From an uncultured Muribaculaceae bacterium (GTDB taxonomy: Bacteria; Bacteroidota; Bacteroidia; Bacteroidales; Muribaculaceae), in assembly GCA_934555895.1 (NCBI GenBank), contig CAKTFH010000010.1, positions 6,769-70,768 on the forward strand: a DNA stretch of 64,000 bases, written 5' to 3'. The translations under genes and the position numbers were made by a program. Below, one piece after another: positions 26,894-36,151 of this stretch. The notes under the pieces are model-generated. The model searched no databases, was not told the origin of the DNA, and was given only the letters and a program-made list of their open reading frames with translations. Numbering within the stretch: position 1 is the first letter of the stretch; each line of letters opens with the position of its first letter.

Positions 26894-29800
26894 TTACAGA
26901 AATATTTTGGCCGTGGATGTGCCATCGGATGTCTTGAACGAGACAAGATAAACACCTCCGTCCACAGAGCAGAGAGGTGTGTTGCCGTCGATCTTCACAT
27001 CAGAGGCGTAGATGCATTTGCCGTCAAGTGTATAGACCGAAGCGGCCCCCTCAATCAAATTCGACGAATCAAGAACAATGGCTCCATCGCGACCCTGAAT
27101 AGTAACAGTGCCGTCGGTGGTGGCGATATTGAAAACGCCACCGGCCGAATCGGGCACATTAAGCGTATAACAGGATGAGAAGCCTCCCACCTTGGTTCCT
27201 GTTTTGCTTGAAAGACCCAGGCGAATGCTTTTTTTACCTGCAGTAAGCTCGGCTGGGATGGGAAAAGCCACATTGAAATAGTGACCGCGGTAATTGTTCT
27301 GAAGCACCTGATGGCCCACGGCTACGCCGTCGACTGTGATGTCGAAATCGCGGAGATCCCATTCACCTCCCCAGAACTGAAACATGGCATAGTTGGTGCC
27401 TGTGGGTTCCACTTTCATGGCAAAGGAGAAGGGATTTTCGCCGCGGCCGTCGCACCAGATGTGGTTGCGGTACCACCCGTCTTCGCAAGTGCCTTTAAAG
27501 TCGTGCGCCTCGCGGCCCTCGCGATTGGGGAAGATATAGTCGCAGACCTTGGCGTTGTCGGGTGTGGCGGGGATAACCACAGTGCGCACATCCCAGATGC
27601 CGCCTACGATATTATTGTCCCAAGTCACGAGCTTGAAGGTCATCTTGTCCTTGCCCTTGCTCACATGCCAGGGCACCGAGTGATGTGCCTTCACAAATTC
27701 GTTGTCGACATTGCATTCGCTCAGGATATCGTGCGAGAATTTGTCATCGTCGCCATAGACATCGAAACGACGGTCACCGCTGTTGTCATTGCCCCAGTAG
27801 GTGAGCACCAGATCGATAGGTTTGTCGGGGAGTACGGCGAGATCATACTGGATGAAAGAGAGATTACCCACTGCGTCGCGCCAGCCCACGTTGGCATCAT
27901 AACGGCTTCCTTTGGTGACCATGTTGTGAGCCTCTTCCGATTCGGCGTTTGTCACAATCACGCGGTCGATATATTTCAAATCATCCTCGAAAGCAGAGTT
28001 GTCCGTGGGAATCCATATCTTCATATCGCCCGATCCTCGGTAGGCACGCGAGAAGTAGGGTGTGAGGGTGATGGTGCAGTTGTCGACCTTTGCCTTGCCG
28101 TCGGCTCCGCGCACGGTACGGTTGGCGGCAGCCTCGATGAGACGCAGGCTGTTGAAGCCGCTGTGGGTGTTTTCCGACACAGTGAATGTGCTTCCCTGAG
28201 GAATTGCCACATTCTCTACCGAACCGTTGTTGTCGGCGAATTCAGCGCAATACACGATAGGACCGCGCTCGATGGCAAGTTTGCCGAGGTCAGCTTTCAC
28301 GGCGTCGTTGGCCTTGACCTGACGCACTTCCATGGGGAGGTTGATGTCGACCTTATCGCCCTTGTTCCAGGCACGCGAGATGGTCACGTAGCCCTTCTCG
28401 ATTTTCACGGGCACGCTCTGGCCGTTGACGCTTACGGTCACCGGCTGCGCGGGTGCCTCGTTGACATAGGTGTAGAGGTCAGATGCCACAGGTGCACCCT
28501 GTGCCCATCCGGGGATACGGAGCTTGAGGTTGAATTCAGAGCCGTCGGCCTTGTCGAAACTGAGGGAAATAGCGCCGTTCCAAGGATATTCGGTGGTCTG
28601 GCTGAGTGTGAGGGCCTTGCCGTTGAAATCGATATCGCCTGTCGACTGCACGTAGAGGTTCACATAGAGATTCTCGGGGTCGGTGGCATATACATAGCCG
28701 GGCATCGAGGGAATAATGCGGCAGAGGTTGGTGGGGCAGCACGATGTGCCGTACCATGCGTTTCGGTCGTTGCCGCGGGTGGTGGCCTCAAGCGGGTTCA
28801 CATAGTAGAACGAATCGCCGTTGACCGAAAGGCCGTCGAGCACATTGTTGTAGAGCGAACGCTCGAGAGCATCGATATATTTGCCGTCGGCATGGAGACG
28901 GAACATGCGCAGATTGAAGAAGCAGTTGGCTATCGACGCGCAGGTCTCGCAATATGCCGAGCCGTTGGGAAGCTCATAGTTCTCGCCGAAAGCCTCGTCG
29001 GTGTGACGGGCGCCGAGACCTCCGGTAATGTAGAGTTTTTTGCTCTCGATATTATCCCATATGGCGTCGATGGCGGTCTGATATTCCTGGTCACCTGAGA
29101 AGCGCACCCAGTCGGCCATGCCCGAATAGAAATAGAGGGCACGCACGGCGTGGCCCACAGCCTCGCGCTGGTCGACGGCCTTGGCATGATTCTGCCAATA
29201 TTTGCCGTTCACGCGAAGGTTGTCGGAATTGGGATCGAAACCGCTGCGGTGGCCGCGGGTATCGAGGAAATATTTACACTCGTTGAGATATTTTTCATCG
29301 CCGGTGACCTCATAGAGGCGCACCAGAGCCATCTCTACCACAGCATGGCCGGGAGCCTCGCCGAGACCACCTTCCTTGAAGGTCTCGCACATCACATCGG
29401 CCGCACGACGGGCCACGTTGAGCAACTTGTCCTTGCCGGTGGCATAGTAGTAGGCCACGCCGGCTTCGATGAGCTCGCCCATGTCGAAGGTCTCGTGCGA
29501 GAGATTCCAGTCGGAAGTCCATTTGGCACCGTTCATCCACTCGTGCAGCGGATTAGCGATGGTCCAGTTGGTAAACAGATAGCCGTCGCTCTCCTGTGCC
29601 GAGGCAATCAGGTCGATTACGCCGTCGATATAAGCCTCGAGCTCTTTGTCTTCCTTGACTGTGAGCAGATAGCTGGCGCCCTCGATCACTTTGTAGACCT
29701 CGGCGTCGTCGTAGGTGGTGCCGCTCTGATAGCGTGCCAGGTCGGAACCCTTTTTCAGCTCTCCGGAAAGCACCTTGCCGGCAATCTCAAAGTTTTTGAT

Positions 29801-29989
29801 CTGTCCGACGTCGGTACATTTCTGAAATGCGTAACGGATAGTTTTCGAACGCAGAGTCTCAAGACGCTGGCTCCAGAAATTGTCGGTGACATGCACCTGG
29901 GTGAAGGGCACAGGCTTGATGTCAGTGGTCGCCTGCATGGCAGCCGTCGTGAGCAAAAGCGCTCCCGCCAATGCTAAATGTCTTTTCAT
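26894..29989 (-). CDS. GH127 beta-L-arabinofuranosidase, secreted
   Basis: Glycoside hydrolase expected to release L-arabinofuranose from plant or glycoprotein glycans; 1031 residues, longer than a minimal GH127 (about 650). It has a signal peptide (MKRHLALAGALLLTTAAMQA). The (alpha/alpha)6 barrel starts KPVPFTQVHVTDNFWSQRLETL-like. The zinc/catalytic residues of the HypBA1 type are present: Glu and Cys of YCETCASIAN near residue 346, and the Cys pair of YGTSCCPTN near 416. After the family domain (to about 640), residues 650-950 hold extra beta-sandwich domains (DLAVLPDKPIDLVLTYWGND, VAVGHQVLQNNYRGHYF). The end, VYTLDGKCIYASDV ... GGVYLVSF, is a sorting-like tail. Its promoter lies within a large palindrome. 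Confidence 0.9.
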   Translation of the reverse strand: MKRHLALAGALLLTTAAMQATTDIKPVPFTQVHVTDNFWSQRLETLRSKTIRYAFQKCTDVGQIKNFEIAGKVLSGELKKGSDLARYQSGTTYDDAEVYKVIEGASYLLTVKEDKELEAYIDGVIDLIASAQESDGYLFTNWTIANPLHEWMNGAKWTSDWNLSHETFDMGELIEAGVAYYYATGKDKLLNVARRAADVMCETFKEGGLGEAPGHAVVEMALVRLYEVTGDEKYLNECKYFLDTRGHRSGFDPNSDNLRVNGKYWQNHAKAVDQREAVGHAVRALYFYSGMADWVRFSGDQEYQTAIDAIWDNIESKKLYITGGLGARHTDEAFGENYELPNGSAYCETCASIANCFFNLRMFRLHADGKYIDALERSLYNNVLDGLSVNGDSFYYVNPLEATTRGNDRNAWYGTSCCPTNLCRIIPSMPGYVYATDPENLYVNLYVQSTGDIDFNGKALTLSQTTEYPWNGAISLSFDKADGSEFNLKLRIPGWAQGAPVASDLYTYVNEAPAQPVTVSVNGQSVPVKIEKGYVTISRAWNKGDKVDINLPMEVRQVKANDAVKADLGKLAIERGPIVYCAEFADNNGSVENVAIPQGSTFTVSENTHSGFNSLRLIEAAANRTVRGADGKAKVDNCTITLTPYFSRAYRGSGDMKIWIPTDNSAFEDDLKYIDRVIVTNAESEEAHNMVTKGSRYDANVGWRDAVGNLSFIQYDLAVLPDKPIDLVLTYWGNDNSGDRRFDVYGDDDKFSHDILSECNVDNEFVKAHHSVPWHVSKGKDKMTFKLVTWDNNIVGGIWDVRTVVIPATPDNAKVCDYIFPNREGREAHDFKGTCEDGWYRNHIWCDGRGENPFSFAMKVEPTGTNYAMFQFWGGEWDLRDFDITVDGVAVGHQVLQNNYRGHYFNVAFPIPAELTAGKKSIRLGLSSKTGTKVGGFSSCYTLNVPDSAGGVFNIATTDGTVTIQGRDGAIVLDSSNLIEGAASVYTLDGKCIYASDVKIDGNTPLCSVDGGVYLVSFKTSDGTSTAKIFL

Positions 29990-30030
29990 AAAAAATTTTG
30001 GTTATTGAAATTGATTGGTTGTTTTCAATG

Positions 30031-30085
30031 GTAAAAGGATATACACGGCAAATTTACAAAATTTTTGCCATGTATATCCTTTTAC
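30031..30085. repeat. 22-bp inverted repeat around the GH127 promoter
   Basis: Arms 30031-30052 and 30064-30085 match over 22 bp with one mismatch (G-U in RNA); loop 11 nt. It begins about 50 nt downstream of the preceding minus-strand gene's stop but lacks a following T-run in that direction. The GH127 -7 box (30049-30056) lies in the loop and arm, so it could be an operator, a terminator, or both. Confidence 0.7.
30049..30056 (-). promoter_or_regulatory. -7 box of GH127 gene
   Basis: Minus-strand TAAATTTG matches TAnnTTTG, 59 nt before the ATG at 29989. No TTG at the -33 distance, which would suit an activator-dependent promoter. Confidence 0.45.
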
Positions 30086-30135
30086 GGATGCGTTAAATGT
30101 CGCAAAAAGTGAATATAGCGATTAAATGAGCAATT

Positions 30136-31362
30136 TCAGTAAACGATTTTAGCAACAGAGGCACCATGGCGGCGTATGTAGAGCCGCCCCGGCTCGGGAT
30201 TGGCGACGGGGATGCCCTGGAGATTGAAATACTCAGCAGGGGCGTCGGAGGGGGTCGCGACCGGAGTCTCTATACTGCTCTCCTCAGTCAGAGGATAAAA
30301 CAGCATGATGTTGGTGTAGGGATACAGGCCAAGGAAGCTGTTGCCGATGAACGCGCCCCATACACCCGGAGCGAGCACACTGTTGCCGAGATTGTCGGTG
30401 ACTATGTCGGCGCTGAAATAATAGCGGTTGGCGTCGTCGCGAACCGGTTCGCCGTAATGGCTTCCGTCAAGCGAGTTGGCGGCATAGAACGGCGTTTCCT
30501 CTCCCATGGTGTCAAGCAGATGGTCGATCACCGCATCGGTGGCCCAGGCCTTCTTCTCTTTTAGACTGTAGTCCATAGTCATGTCTACATGATAGCCGAA
30601 GTTGGCGAAATTGTAGATATGCAGGCGGCCGTCTTTCACCTCCGAATAGATGTCGCACAGCTGCGGAATGGCCTCGGTCTCGAGGTCGGGGGTCACTGTG
30701 AAGAGCATCACGCCGTTGAACTCGTTGAACGCCGGATAGATGGTGCCTCCGAAGCCCTGGATGCGATTCTGCGGGGTGACATTGCCGATAAAGAAGCCCA
30801 CGGCCTCAGAACTTGCGGCGGTGGCGAAACCGCGCTCGGTGCGCACCAGTGTGAGCGTGCCCTCCTTGCTTATGCGCCAGCCCTTGTCGGTGGTCGAGAC
30901 AGCAAGGATAGAAAGCGGAATCACCGTGTCTTCGTCCTTATAGTCGAAAAGATGCTGTCCGCACTCTATGGTGAGGGTCCCGGCCTCGGCATCATAGGTG
31001 GCGGCGATGCTCTCCACCTCGCTGCCGGAGGCGGCGATAGCATCCTTGAAAGTATCGGCGAGAAGCCCGTTGATGAAATACTCACCCTCGGCCTCGCCGG
31101 CCACAATTTCCGTTATCGAGGTCTCCCACGTGTTTGAAATCTCGCCAGAGCCGCTGAGCCAGTAATACTGGAAATCATAGTCGGACGCGATATTGGCGGA
31201 AGACTCGGCATCTACGGCGAGTCTGGCAGGAGCTTTCGCACACGGTTTGCCTGCGGCTGCCGGCAGCTCTGCAGGGCAGTCGGTAAAGAAAGGCATCCCC
31301 GCCATGGCCGGCAGAGATGCACAGACCATGGCGAGGATTAAAAGGTTACGGATAGAGCCCAT
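30136..31362 (-). CDS. Secreted protein of unknown function with sorting-like tail
   Basis: 408 residues, signal peptide MGSIRNLLILAMVCASLPAMA. Family not recognised. A beta-rich domain at about 60-190 (DFQYYWLSGSGEISNTWETSI ... GTLTIECGQHLFDY) reads like repeats found in Bacteroidales surface proteins that score 'plausible peptide-binding' only by style, so no function is claimed. A second region (190-360) has aromatic strands (YSLKEKKAWATDAVIDH, GVWGAFIGNSFLGLYPYTN). The end, YFNLQGIPVANPEPGRLYIRR, is the PxxGxxYI type tail seen in other secreted proteins here. Its start overlaps the stop of the next upstream gene by 1 nt (TGATG), so the pair is co-translated. Confidence 0.7.
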   Translation of the reverse strand: MGSIRNLLILAMVCASLPAMAGMPFFTDCPAELPAAAGKPCAKAPARLAVDAESSANIASDYDFQYYWLSGSGEISNTWETSITEIVAGEAEGEYFINGLLADTFKDAIAASGSEVESIAATYDAEAGTLTIECGQHLFDYKDEDTVIPLSILAVSTTDKGWRISKEGTLTLVRTERGFATAASSEAVGFFIGNVTPQNRIQGFGGTIYPAFNEFNGVMLFTVTPDLETEAIPQLCDIYSEVKDGRLHIYNFANFGYHVDMTMDYSLKEKKAWATDAVIDHLLDTMGEETPFYAANSLDGSHYGEPVRDDANRYYFSADIVTDNLGNSVLAPGVWGAFIGNSFLGLYPYTNIMLFYPLTEESSIETPVATPSDAPAEYFNLQGIPVANPEPGRLYIRRHGASVAKIVY

Positions 31363-32294
31363 CAGCGTACTGCAGTTTTCTTGCCGTTGACAATGTAGAT
31401 GCCTGCGGGCAGCCTGTCGGCGTTCACCTTACGGCCGTAGAGGTCGTAAACGGTTGTCTTATCTACGCTGTCGACAGCCACGTTTTCTATGCCGGTGCTA
31501 CCGGAAATGGTGTAGGTGGCGGTGATTTCGGGATTGGAGACAGCCTCGTCACCTGATGTGCTGTAGTCGTAATAAGTTTCGGCAGGGAGACGGAAGGTAT
31601 ATGTTCCCGCTTCACTTATGGTACTGTCGAATGTAATCTGCACCTGATCATAGCTTCCGCCCACTTCAAGATTGGTGGTAGTGGCAACGACCGCGCCGTC
31701 TTTCTCAAGATAAGCAGTCGGGGTCGATGTATAGGCCTCGATTCCATCTTTTGTCGATGTCATCGGGAAAAGGATGTTAATCACATGTATGCCTGTAAGC
31801 GTAGAACCGTTGGCGGGATCGATTTCATATACACTCATTGATGTCTCGGGCACAGAGGCTCCCTCGATGGTGTATGTGGCAGTGATAGGGGGATTCACGC
31901 TGTAGCCTTCGCCCTCGTCGGCCATCTCGGACTCAAGATAGTCCTTGATAGTACCTTCTGCAAGATTGAACACATATGTGCCGGCGGCAGTGGTCTCCGG
32001 GAAGGTTATGATAGCCTCCTGGGTATTGCTGCGGGTGCCTGCTTCGAGCTTGATTGCCTTGATTACGGTCTCGCCGCATGTAAGGGTAGCGTAGTTGCCG
32101 ATGTTGCTGTTGATGATGTGGGAGTCTACTCCGTCCTCGGTATCGGGGAATGTGATGGAAATCTCAGTGAGAGACTTGACAGTGGAACCACTGGCAGGCG
32201 AGACTGTGTAGTTGAGCATCGAGTAACCGGCGTCTGCCATAGCGAAAGCGGTGCCAACCATAGCGGCAAGAGCAAAAGTGTAAAGTTTTTTCAT
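31362..32294 (-). CDS. Secreted protein with two Ig-like repeats and sorting-like tail
   Basis: 310 residues from the ATG at 32294 (MKKLYTFALAAMVGTAFAMA, a signal peptide); upstream frame extension is outside the promoter. Two homologous Ig-like modules of about 115 residues follow: the first at about 25-145 (YTVSPASGSTVKSLTEISITF ... ITATYTIEG), the second at about 155-270 (YEIDPANGSTLTGIHVINILF ... ITATYTISG). The end, TTVYDLYGRKVNADRLPAGIYIV, is a classic Bacteroidales C-terminal signature. No catalytic motif. Likely surface or envelope adhesion/binding protein, co-expressed with the following secreted protein. Confidence 0.75.
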   Translation of the reverse strand: MKKLYTFALAAMVGTAFAMADAGYSMLNYTVSPASGSTVKSLTEISITFPDTEDGVDSHIINSNIGNYATLTCGETVIKAIKLEAGTRSNTQEAIITFPETTAAGTYVFNLAEGTIKDYLESEMADEGEGYSVNPPITATYTIEGASVPETSMSVYEIDPANGSTLTGIHVINILFPMTSTKDGIEAYTSTPTAYLEKDGAVVATTTNLEVGGSYDQVQITFDSTISEAGTYTFRLPAETYYDYSTSGDEAVSNPEITATYTISGSTGIENVAVDSVDKTTVYDLYGRKVNADRLPAGIYIVNGKKTAVR

Positions 32295-32339
32295 AAGCGG
32301 ATTTTTTGGAGTTTTATCCATTGGTTTATTTAACAGCCG

Positions 32340-32371
32340 CAAAATTACACTCTCTCGTCGCAAAATGCAAC
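32340..32371 (-). promoter_or_regulatory. Promoter of the two-gene secreted-protein operon
   Basis: Minus-strand -7 box TAATTTTG (32340-32347) and -33 GTTG (32368-32371), spacer 20 nt; 45 nt before the ATG at 32294. Confidence 0.7.
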
Positions 32372-32453
32372 AATAATCGCTATTATTTTGGCAAGTTTTG
32401 ACAAAAACCGTCACACAGGCGGCAAAATGCCACTACACGCTTCCGGACGGCAT

Positions 32454-35420
32454 TCAGCTGCGGGGCTTGGCCACGACTCCCGATGTGCGACGGCCGTCGA
32501 TACCTATCACGATGGGTGACTCGAAGCGCACCACACGCACATATTCGCTCTCATATTCAGCCTCCTGTGCGTCGAGAAACGCCTGGTCGAGATAGTCGTC
32601 CTTGCCGAAAGGATTCACGGTGAAATATCCCACGCCGAACGATGTGAGGTTCTGGAAGAAATGCGTGCCCTGGCTTGGCTCTATGCGATAGTTGTGGAGC
32701 GCTGTCTCCACGATGAGGCGCGCACCGGCGATATCGGCCCAGCGCACAGGCACTCCGAGAGCGTCGTCGCTCGACCCCCATCGGCCGGGACCGATGAGCA
32801 GATAGCCCTCGCCTGAATCACTCAGACGACGGTTTATGTCGGCTATCTCGGCAGCAATCCTACGGTTGTTGAACGAGCTGAATGTCTCGGGGCGCACATA
32901 CACCACATAGTGGATATTGTCGGTGGTGCCATGGCCCAAAGCCGTGGAGCTGCGCAGCAGCAGGTCGCTGTCGGGCAGAGCCATGAGCGATTCGTCCACA
33001 TCCTCCTTGCGGTCGATGATGGGGCGTATCTGCAGCCAGTAGATGCGGCCGCGCTGCTCGCCCTCGGCCTCGATGTTGCCGGCGAACTCTATCTCAACCG
33101 GACGCTGCATGGCCTGCTGCCCCTCGGTGAGCATGAAATTGACTGCATCGGCCAACGGGAACATATTGTCGTTAAGCACATTGGCAAATGTCACCACCTT
33201 GCGTCCGCGTCCTTCAGCACTGTCGCGCAACATCTGGTCGTCGGGGTCGTAGGTCGACACGAGATAGCGTAGCGCGTCGGTATCCTTGAAGCTCTGCACA
33301 TTGGCGCGGGTGAGATTGAAGCTGTCGTCGGTCTGAAAATGTGCGTTACGCTCCATCTCCTTGAGATTAAGGCAGTAAATCTCGCGTTGAGTGTCGCGCA
33401 GTGCCAGTTCGAGCGTGGAGGTCTGCAGCACCTTGCGGGGATGCCTGGGCGAGAACCGCAGCGAGCGGCCTCCGTCGACGATATATTTTCCAAGACCGAC
33501 TGCCACCTCGGCCACACCCTCGCCGGGCAGTTCGTCGCCGAGTGGATAATAATTGAGCGAGCGGCCCACTCCGGCAAACGACGGGAAATAATATCCGTCG
33601 TACTCCTTGCCGACAACCTCCTGAATGATTACGGCCATCTTCTCCTGGTCGATTACATTGGAAGTGGCGGTCATGTAGGCCTTGCTCTCGGCATAGAACA
33701 CCGAAGCATACACGCCCTTGATGGCGTCGGTGAGCAGACGGCGCATGCTCTCTGCATCGTCGACATGAGGAATCATATAGGTGGAGTAGACCCCCGCGAA
33801 CGGCTGATAGTGCGAGTCCTCGAGAATACTCGAACTGCGCACAGCCAGAGGACGGTCGACCACCTCAGTAAGTGCGAGCAGATCGTCGCGCACACGTTCG
33901 GGCAACCTTGCGGCCAGAAAGCGTTCAAGTATCTCGGCGTCGGAAGCATTGCTAAGCGCAACGGGATATAGGTCGTTGTCGGCCATGAACTCGTCGAAGA
34001 TGTCGGTGCAGAGCACCACCGTGCGGGGTATGGAGATCGACACCCCGTGGAAATTGTCGCACTCGGGGTGTTTCTTTATAATCGAATCTATAAAAGCGAG
34101 ACCGCGGCCTTTGCCTCCGAGCGAACCCTGGCCTATGCGCGCGAAGTTTGAATAGTAGTCGAAGCGGTCCTTGCGGAACTCGGCCACCACTCCCCTGTTC
34201 TTCATCTTGCGGTACTTCACTATGAGGTCGAAGAAGAGGCGTTTTACCGCCGGGGCCTCCTCAATGGCATTGAAACGGTGTTGCCTTATCACATCGGCGA
34301 TGGGAAACATGGCACGGCTATAAAGCCAGCGTGATATGTCGTTGCGGCGTGCATGATACAGCAGCGAGTCGCTGGGTATGTCGAACATGCGTTTCTGCAG
34401 TTCGTTGACACTCGACACCCTCATAATCTCCGTGCCGGTGGCGGGGTCGAGGAAGCGGAAGTCGCCGAAGCCGAAACTCTTCATGATGGCCGAGCCGAGG
34501 TCGACAGGCAGCTTCTTCGATGTCTTGTCGAGAAACAGGCCTCCGAAAGCATCCACCTTGCTGCGGTTGTCGCTGTCGGTGCTCTCAACGATGATGGGCA
34601 AATAGGGGTCGCGTGAACGCACATATTCGGCGAAGCGCAGACCGGCATGCTGATCCTTTACACCCTCGCGCATGAAGCTCACATCGGTAATCACTCCGAG
34701 CATGTTGTCGGCGAACTTGTCGTAGAGCCTCATGGCCTCCTCGTAGTCACGGGCCAGAATTACCTTCGGACGGCCACGCATGCGCAACATCTTTTCATGC
34801 TCGTTGAGGGCCTCGGTGGAGAAAATCATGCTCTGCTTGAGCAGGAACTTGTAGAGGTGGGGCAATATCGAGGAATAGAAGCGCACCGAGTCCTCCACCA
34901 TGAGTATCATCTGCACTCCCACGGAAAGCACATCGTTGTCGGCGTTCATCTTGTCCTCGAGCAGCTTGATGATGGCAAGCAGGAGATCGACATTGCCGAG
35001 CCAGGAAAACACGTAGTCGACGCCGGCGAGGTCTTCGGCTGCGATGCGCCGGCTAACCTCCTTGGAGAACGGTGTCAGCACCACGATAGGAACACCCGGA
35101 TGCGCCGCCTTCACGGCCTTGGCGGTGGTGAAGGTGTCGGAAATATCCATGCCGGGCATGGCCACCACGAGGTCGAAATTTTTCGCAGCCATAGCCTCAA
35201 GAGCCTCATGTATGCTGCTTACCTGGGTGATGCGGGGCGGCGAAGAAAGGTTGAGCGCCACATACTCGTTGTAGAGCTGCTCCTCCACACGGCCGTCCTC
35301 TTCCATCATGAAGGCGTCGTAGGGAGCGGCCACCAGCAGCACATTGAACACGCGCCGCTGCATAAGGTCCTGAAAAGCCGTATCCTTGAGATACAGCTGG
35401 CTCAACGATTCCTCGTTCAT
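32454..35420 (-). CDS. Receiver-domain / PPDK_N (PEP-pyruvate binding) hybrid protein
   Basis: 988 residues. Residues about 25-150 form a degenerate receiver-like domain: the usual phospho-Asp strand reads DLVVAMPGMD, without the Asp. Residues about 165-330 are a second receiver with an intact acidic pair (LMVEDS), a phospho-acceptor in GVITDVSF (Asp near 245) and the switch/Lys positions (IIVESTDSD, FLDKTSKK); it has an insertion after the first helix. From about 430, GQGSLGGKGRGLAFID opens a PPDK_N ATP-grasp domain (RSSSILEDSHYQPFAGVYSTY near 530; YWLQIRPIID near 800). The phosphohistidine swivel (GGxxSHxAI) and PEP/pyruvate barrel are absent; the C-terminus (GYLLIGPGRWGSSDDALG) is unfamiliar. 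So it is probably an ATP-dependent kinase/phosphotransferase under receiver control, not PEP synthase. Confidence 0.82.
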   Translation of the reverse strand: MNEESLSQLYLKDTAFQDLMQRRVFNVLLVAAPYDAFMMEEDGRVEEQLYNEYVALNLSSPPRITQVSSIHEALEAMAAKNFDLVVAMPGMDISDTFTTAKAVKAAHPGVPIVVLTPFSKEVSRRIAAEDLAGVDYVFSWLGNVDLLLAIIKLLEDKMNADNDVLSVGVQMILMVEDSVRFYSSILPHLYKFLLKQSMIFSTEALNEHEKMLRMRGRPKVILARDYEEAMRLYDKFADNMLGVITDVSFMREGVKDQHAGLRFAEYVRSRDPYLPIIVESTDSDNRSKVDAFGGLFLDKTSKKLPVDLGSAIMKSFGFGDFRFLDPATGTEIMRVSSVNELQKRMFDIPSDSLLYHARRNDISRWLYSRAMFPIADVIRQHRFNAIEEAPAVKRLFFDLIVKYRKMKNRGVVAEFRKDRFDYYSNFARIGQGSLGGKGRGLAFIDSIIKKHPECDNFHGVSISIPRTVVLCTDIFDEFMADNDLYPVALSNASDAEILERFLAARLPERVRDDLLALTEVVDRPLAVRSSSILEDSHYQPFAGVYSTYMIPHVDDAESMRRLLTDAIKGVYASVFYAESKAYMTATSNVIDQEKMAVIIQEVVGKEYDGYYFPSFAGVGRSLNYYPLGDELPGEGVAEVAVGLGKYIVDGGRSLRFSPRHPRKVLQTSTLELALRDTQREIYCLNLKEMERNAHFQTDDSFNLTRANVQSFKDTDALRYLVSTYDPDDQMLRDSAEGRGRKVVTFANVLNDNMFPLADAVNFMLTEGQQAMQRPVEIEFAGNIEAEGEQRGRIYWLQIRPIIDRKEDVDESLMALPDSDLLLRSSTALGHGTTDNIHYVVYVRPETFSSFNNRRIAAEIADINRRLSDSGEGYLLIGPGRWGSSDDALGVPVRWADIAGARLIVETALHNYRIEPSQGTHFFQNLTSFGVGYFTVNPFGKDDYLDQAFLDAQEAEYESEYVRVVRFESPIVIGIDGRRTSGVVAKPRS

Positions 35421-35454
35421 ATGTTATCTATTATCTCCTTTGTTTATCGCTATA

Positions 35455-36099
35455 TCAGAGCGCCTTCAGTCCGGCAATGGCACTCTCGGGGTCGGAGGCG
35501 CCGAACACATAGCTGCCGGCCACAAGCACATCGGCGCCGGCCTCGGCCAGAAGCGGAGCGGTGGTGGCGTTCACGCCGCCGTCGATTTCAATCTCGGCAT
35601 GCGAGCCGGTGCGGGCAATGAGTTCAAGCAGACGGCGTGTTTTGGCCACGGTGTTTGCGATGAATTTCTGACCGCCGAAACCGGGATTCACCGACATGAG
35701 AAGCACCATATCGAGCTCGCCTATCACATCCTCGAGCATGCACACCGGGGTGGAGGGATTGAGGGTAACCGCAGCTTTCATGCCACAGCGCTTGATTTCG
35801 TTGACCGTGCGGTCGAGATGCACACATGCTTCCTGATGCACATTCATGATGGCGGCGCCACAGTCGCGCACACGCCCTATATAATTTTCGGGATGCACTA
35901 TCATCAGGTGCACATCAAGCGGCTTCTCTGCCACCTTGGCAATAGCTTCGATTACCGGAAAACCGAAAGATATGTTTGGCACGAACACGCCGTCCATAAC
36001 ATCGAGATGGAGCATGTCGCAGCAACTGCGGTTAAGCATCTCCACATCGCGGTGGAGGTGCCCGAAATCGGCCGAGAGAAGGGAAGGTGAGACTTTCAT
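35455..36099 (-). CDS. rpe: Ribulose-phosphate 3-epimerase
   Basis: Interconverts D-ribulose 5-phosphate and D-xylulose 5-phosphate in the pentose phosphate pathway. It has 214 residues in a TIM barrel. Family motifs: VSPSLLSADF at the N-terminus, HLDVMDGVFVPNISFG with the metal-binding His and catalytic Asp, DVHLMIVHPE, MSVNPGFGGQKF, and EIDGGVNATT near the phosphate site. It precedes the PPDK_N hybrid gene by 34 nt and follows the DedA gene by 52 nt, a probable operon. Confidence 0.97.
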   Translation of the reverse strand: MKVSPSLLSADFGHLHRDVEMLNRSCCDMLHLDVMDGVFVPNISFGFPVIEAIAKVAEKPLDVHLMIVHPENYIGRVRDCGAAIMNVHQEACVHLDRTVNEIKRCGMKAAVTLNPSTPVCMLEDVIGELDMVLLMSVNPGFGGQKFIANTVAKTRRLLELIARTGSHAEIEIDGGVNATTAPLLAEAGADVLVAGSYVFGASDPESAIAGLKAL

Positions 36100-36151
36100 G
36101 ATTTATGCGGTGATATAGATGAACATGATTGCGGATGCCGGATGCGGAATA

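Noticed and set aside
27281-29098. 605-codon open frame on the plus strand opposite the GH127 gene
   Set aside because: It is fully antisense to a gene with intact catalytic motifs, and its translation has no recognisable domain; long shadow frames are common in GC-rich genes.
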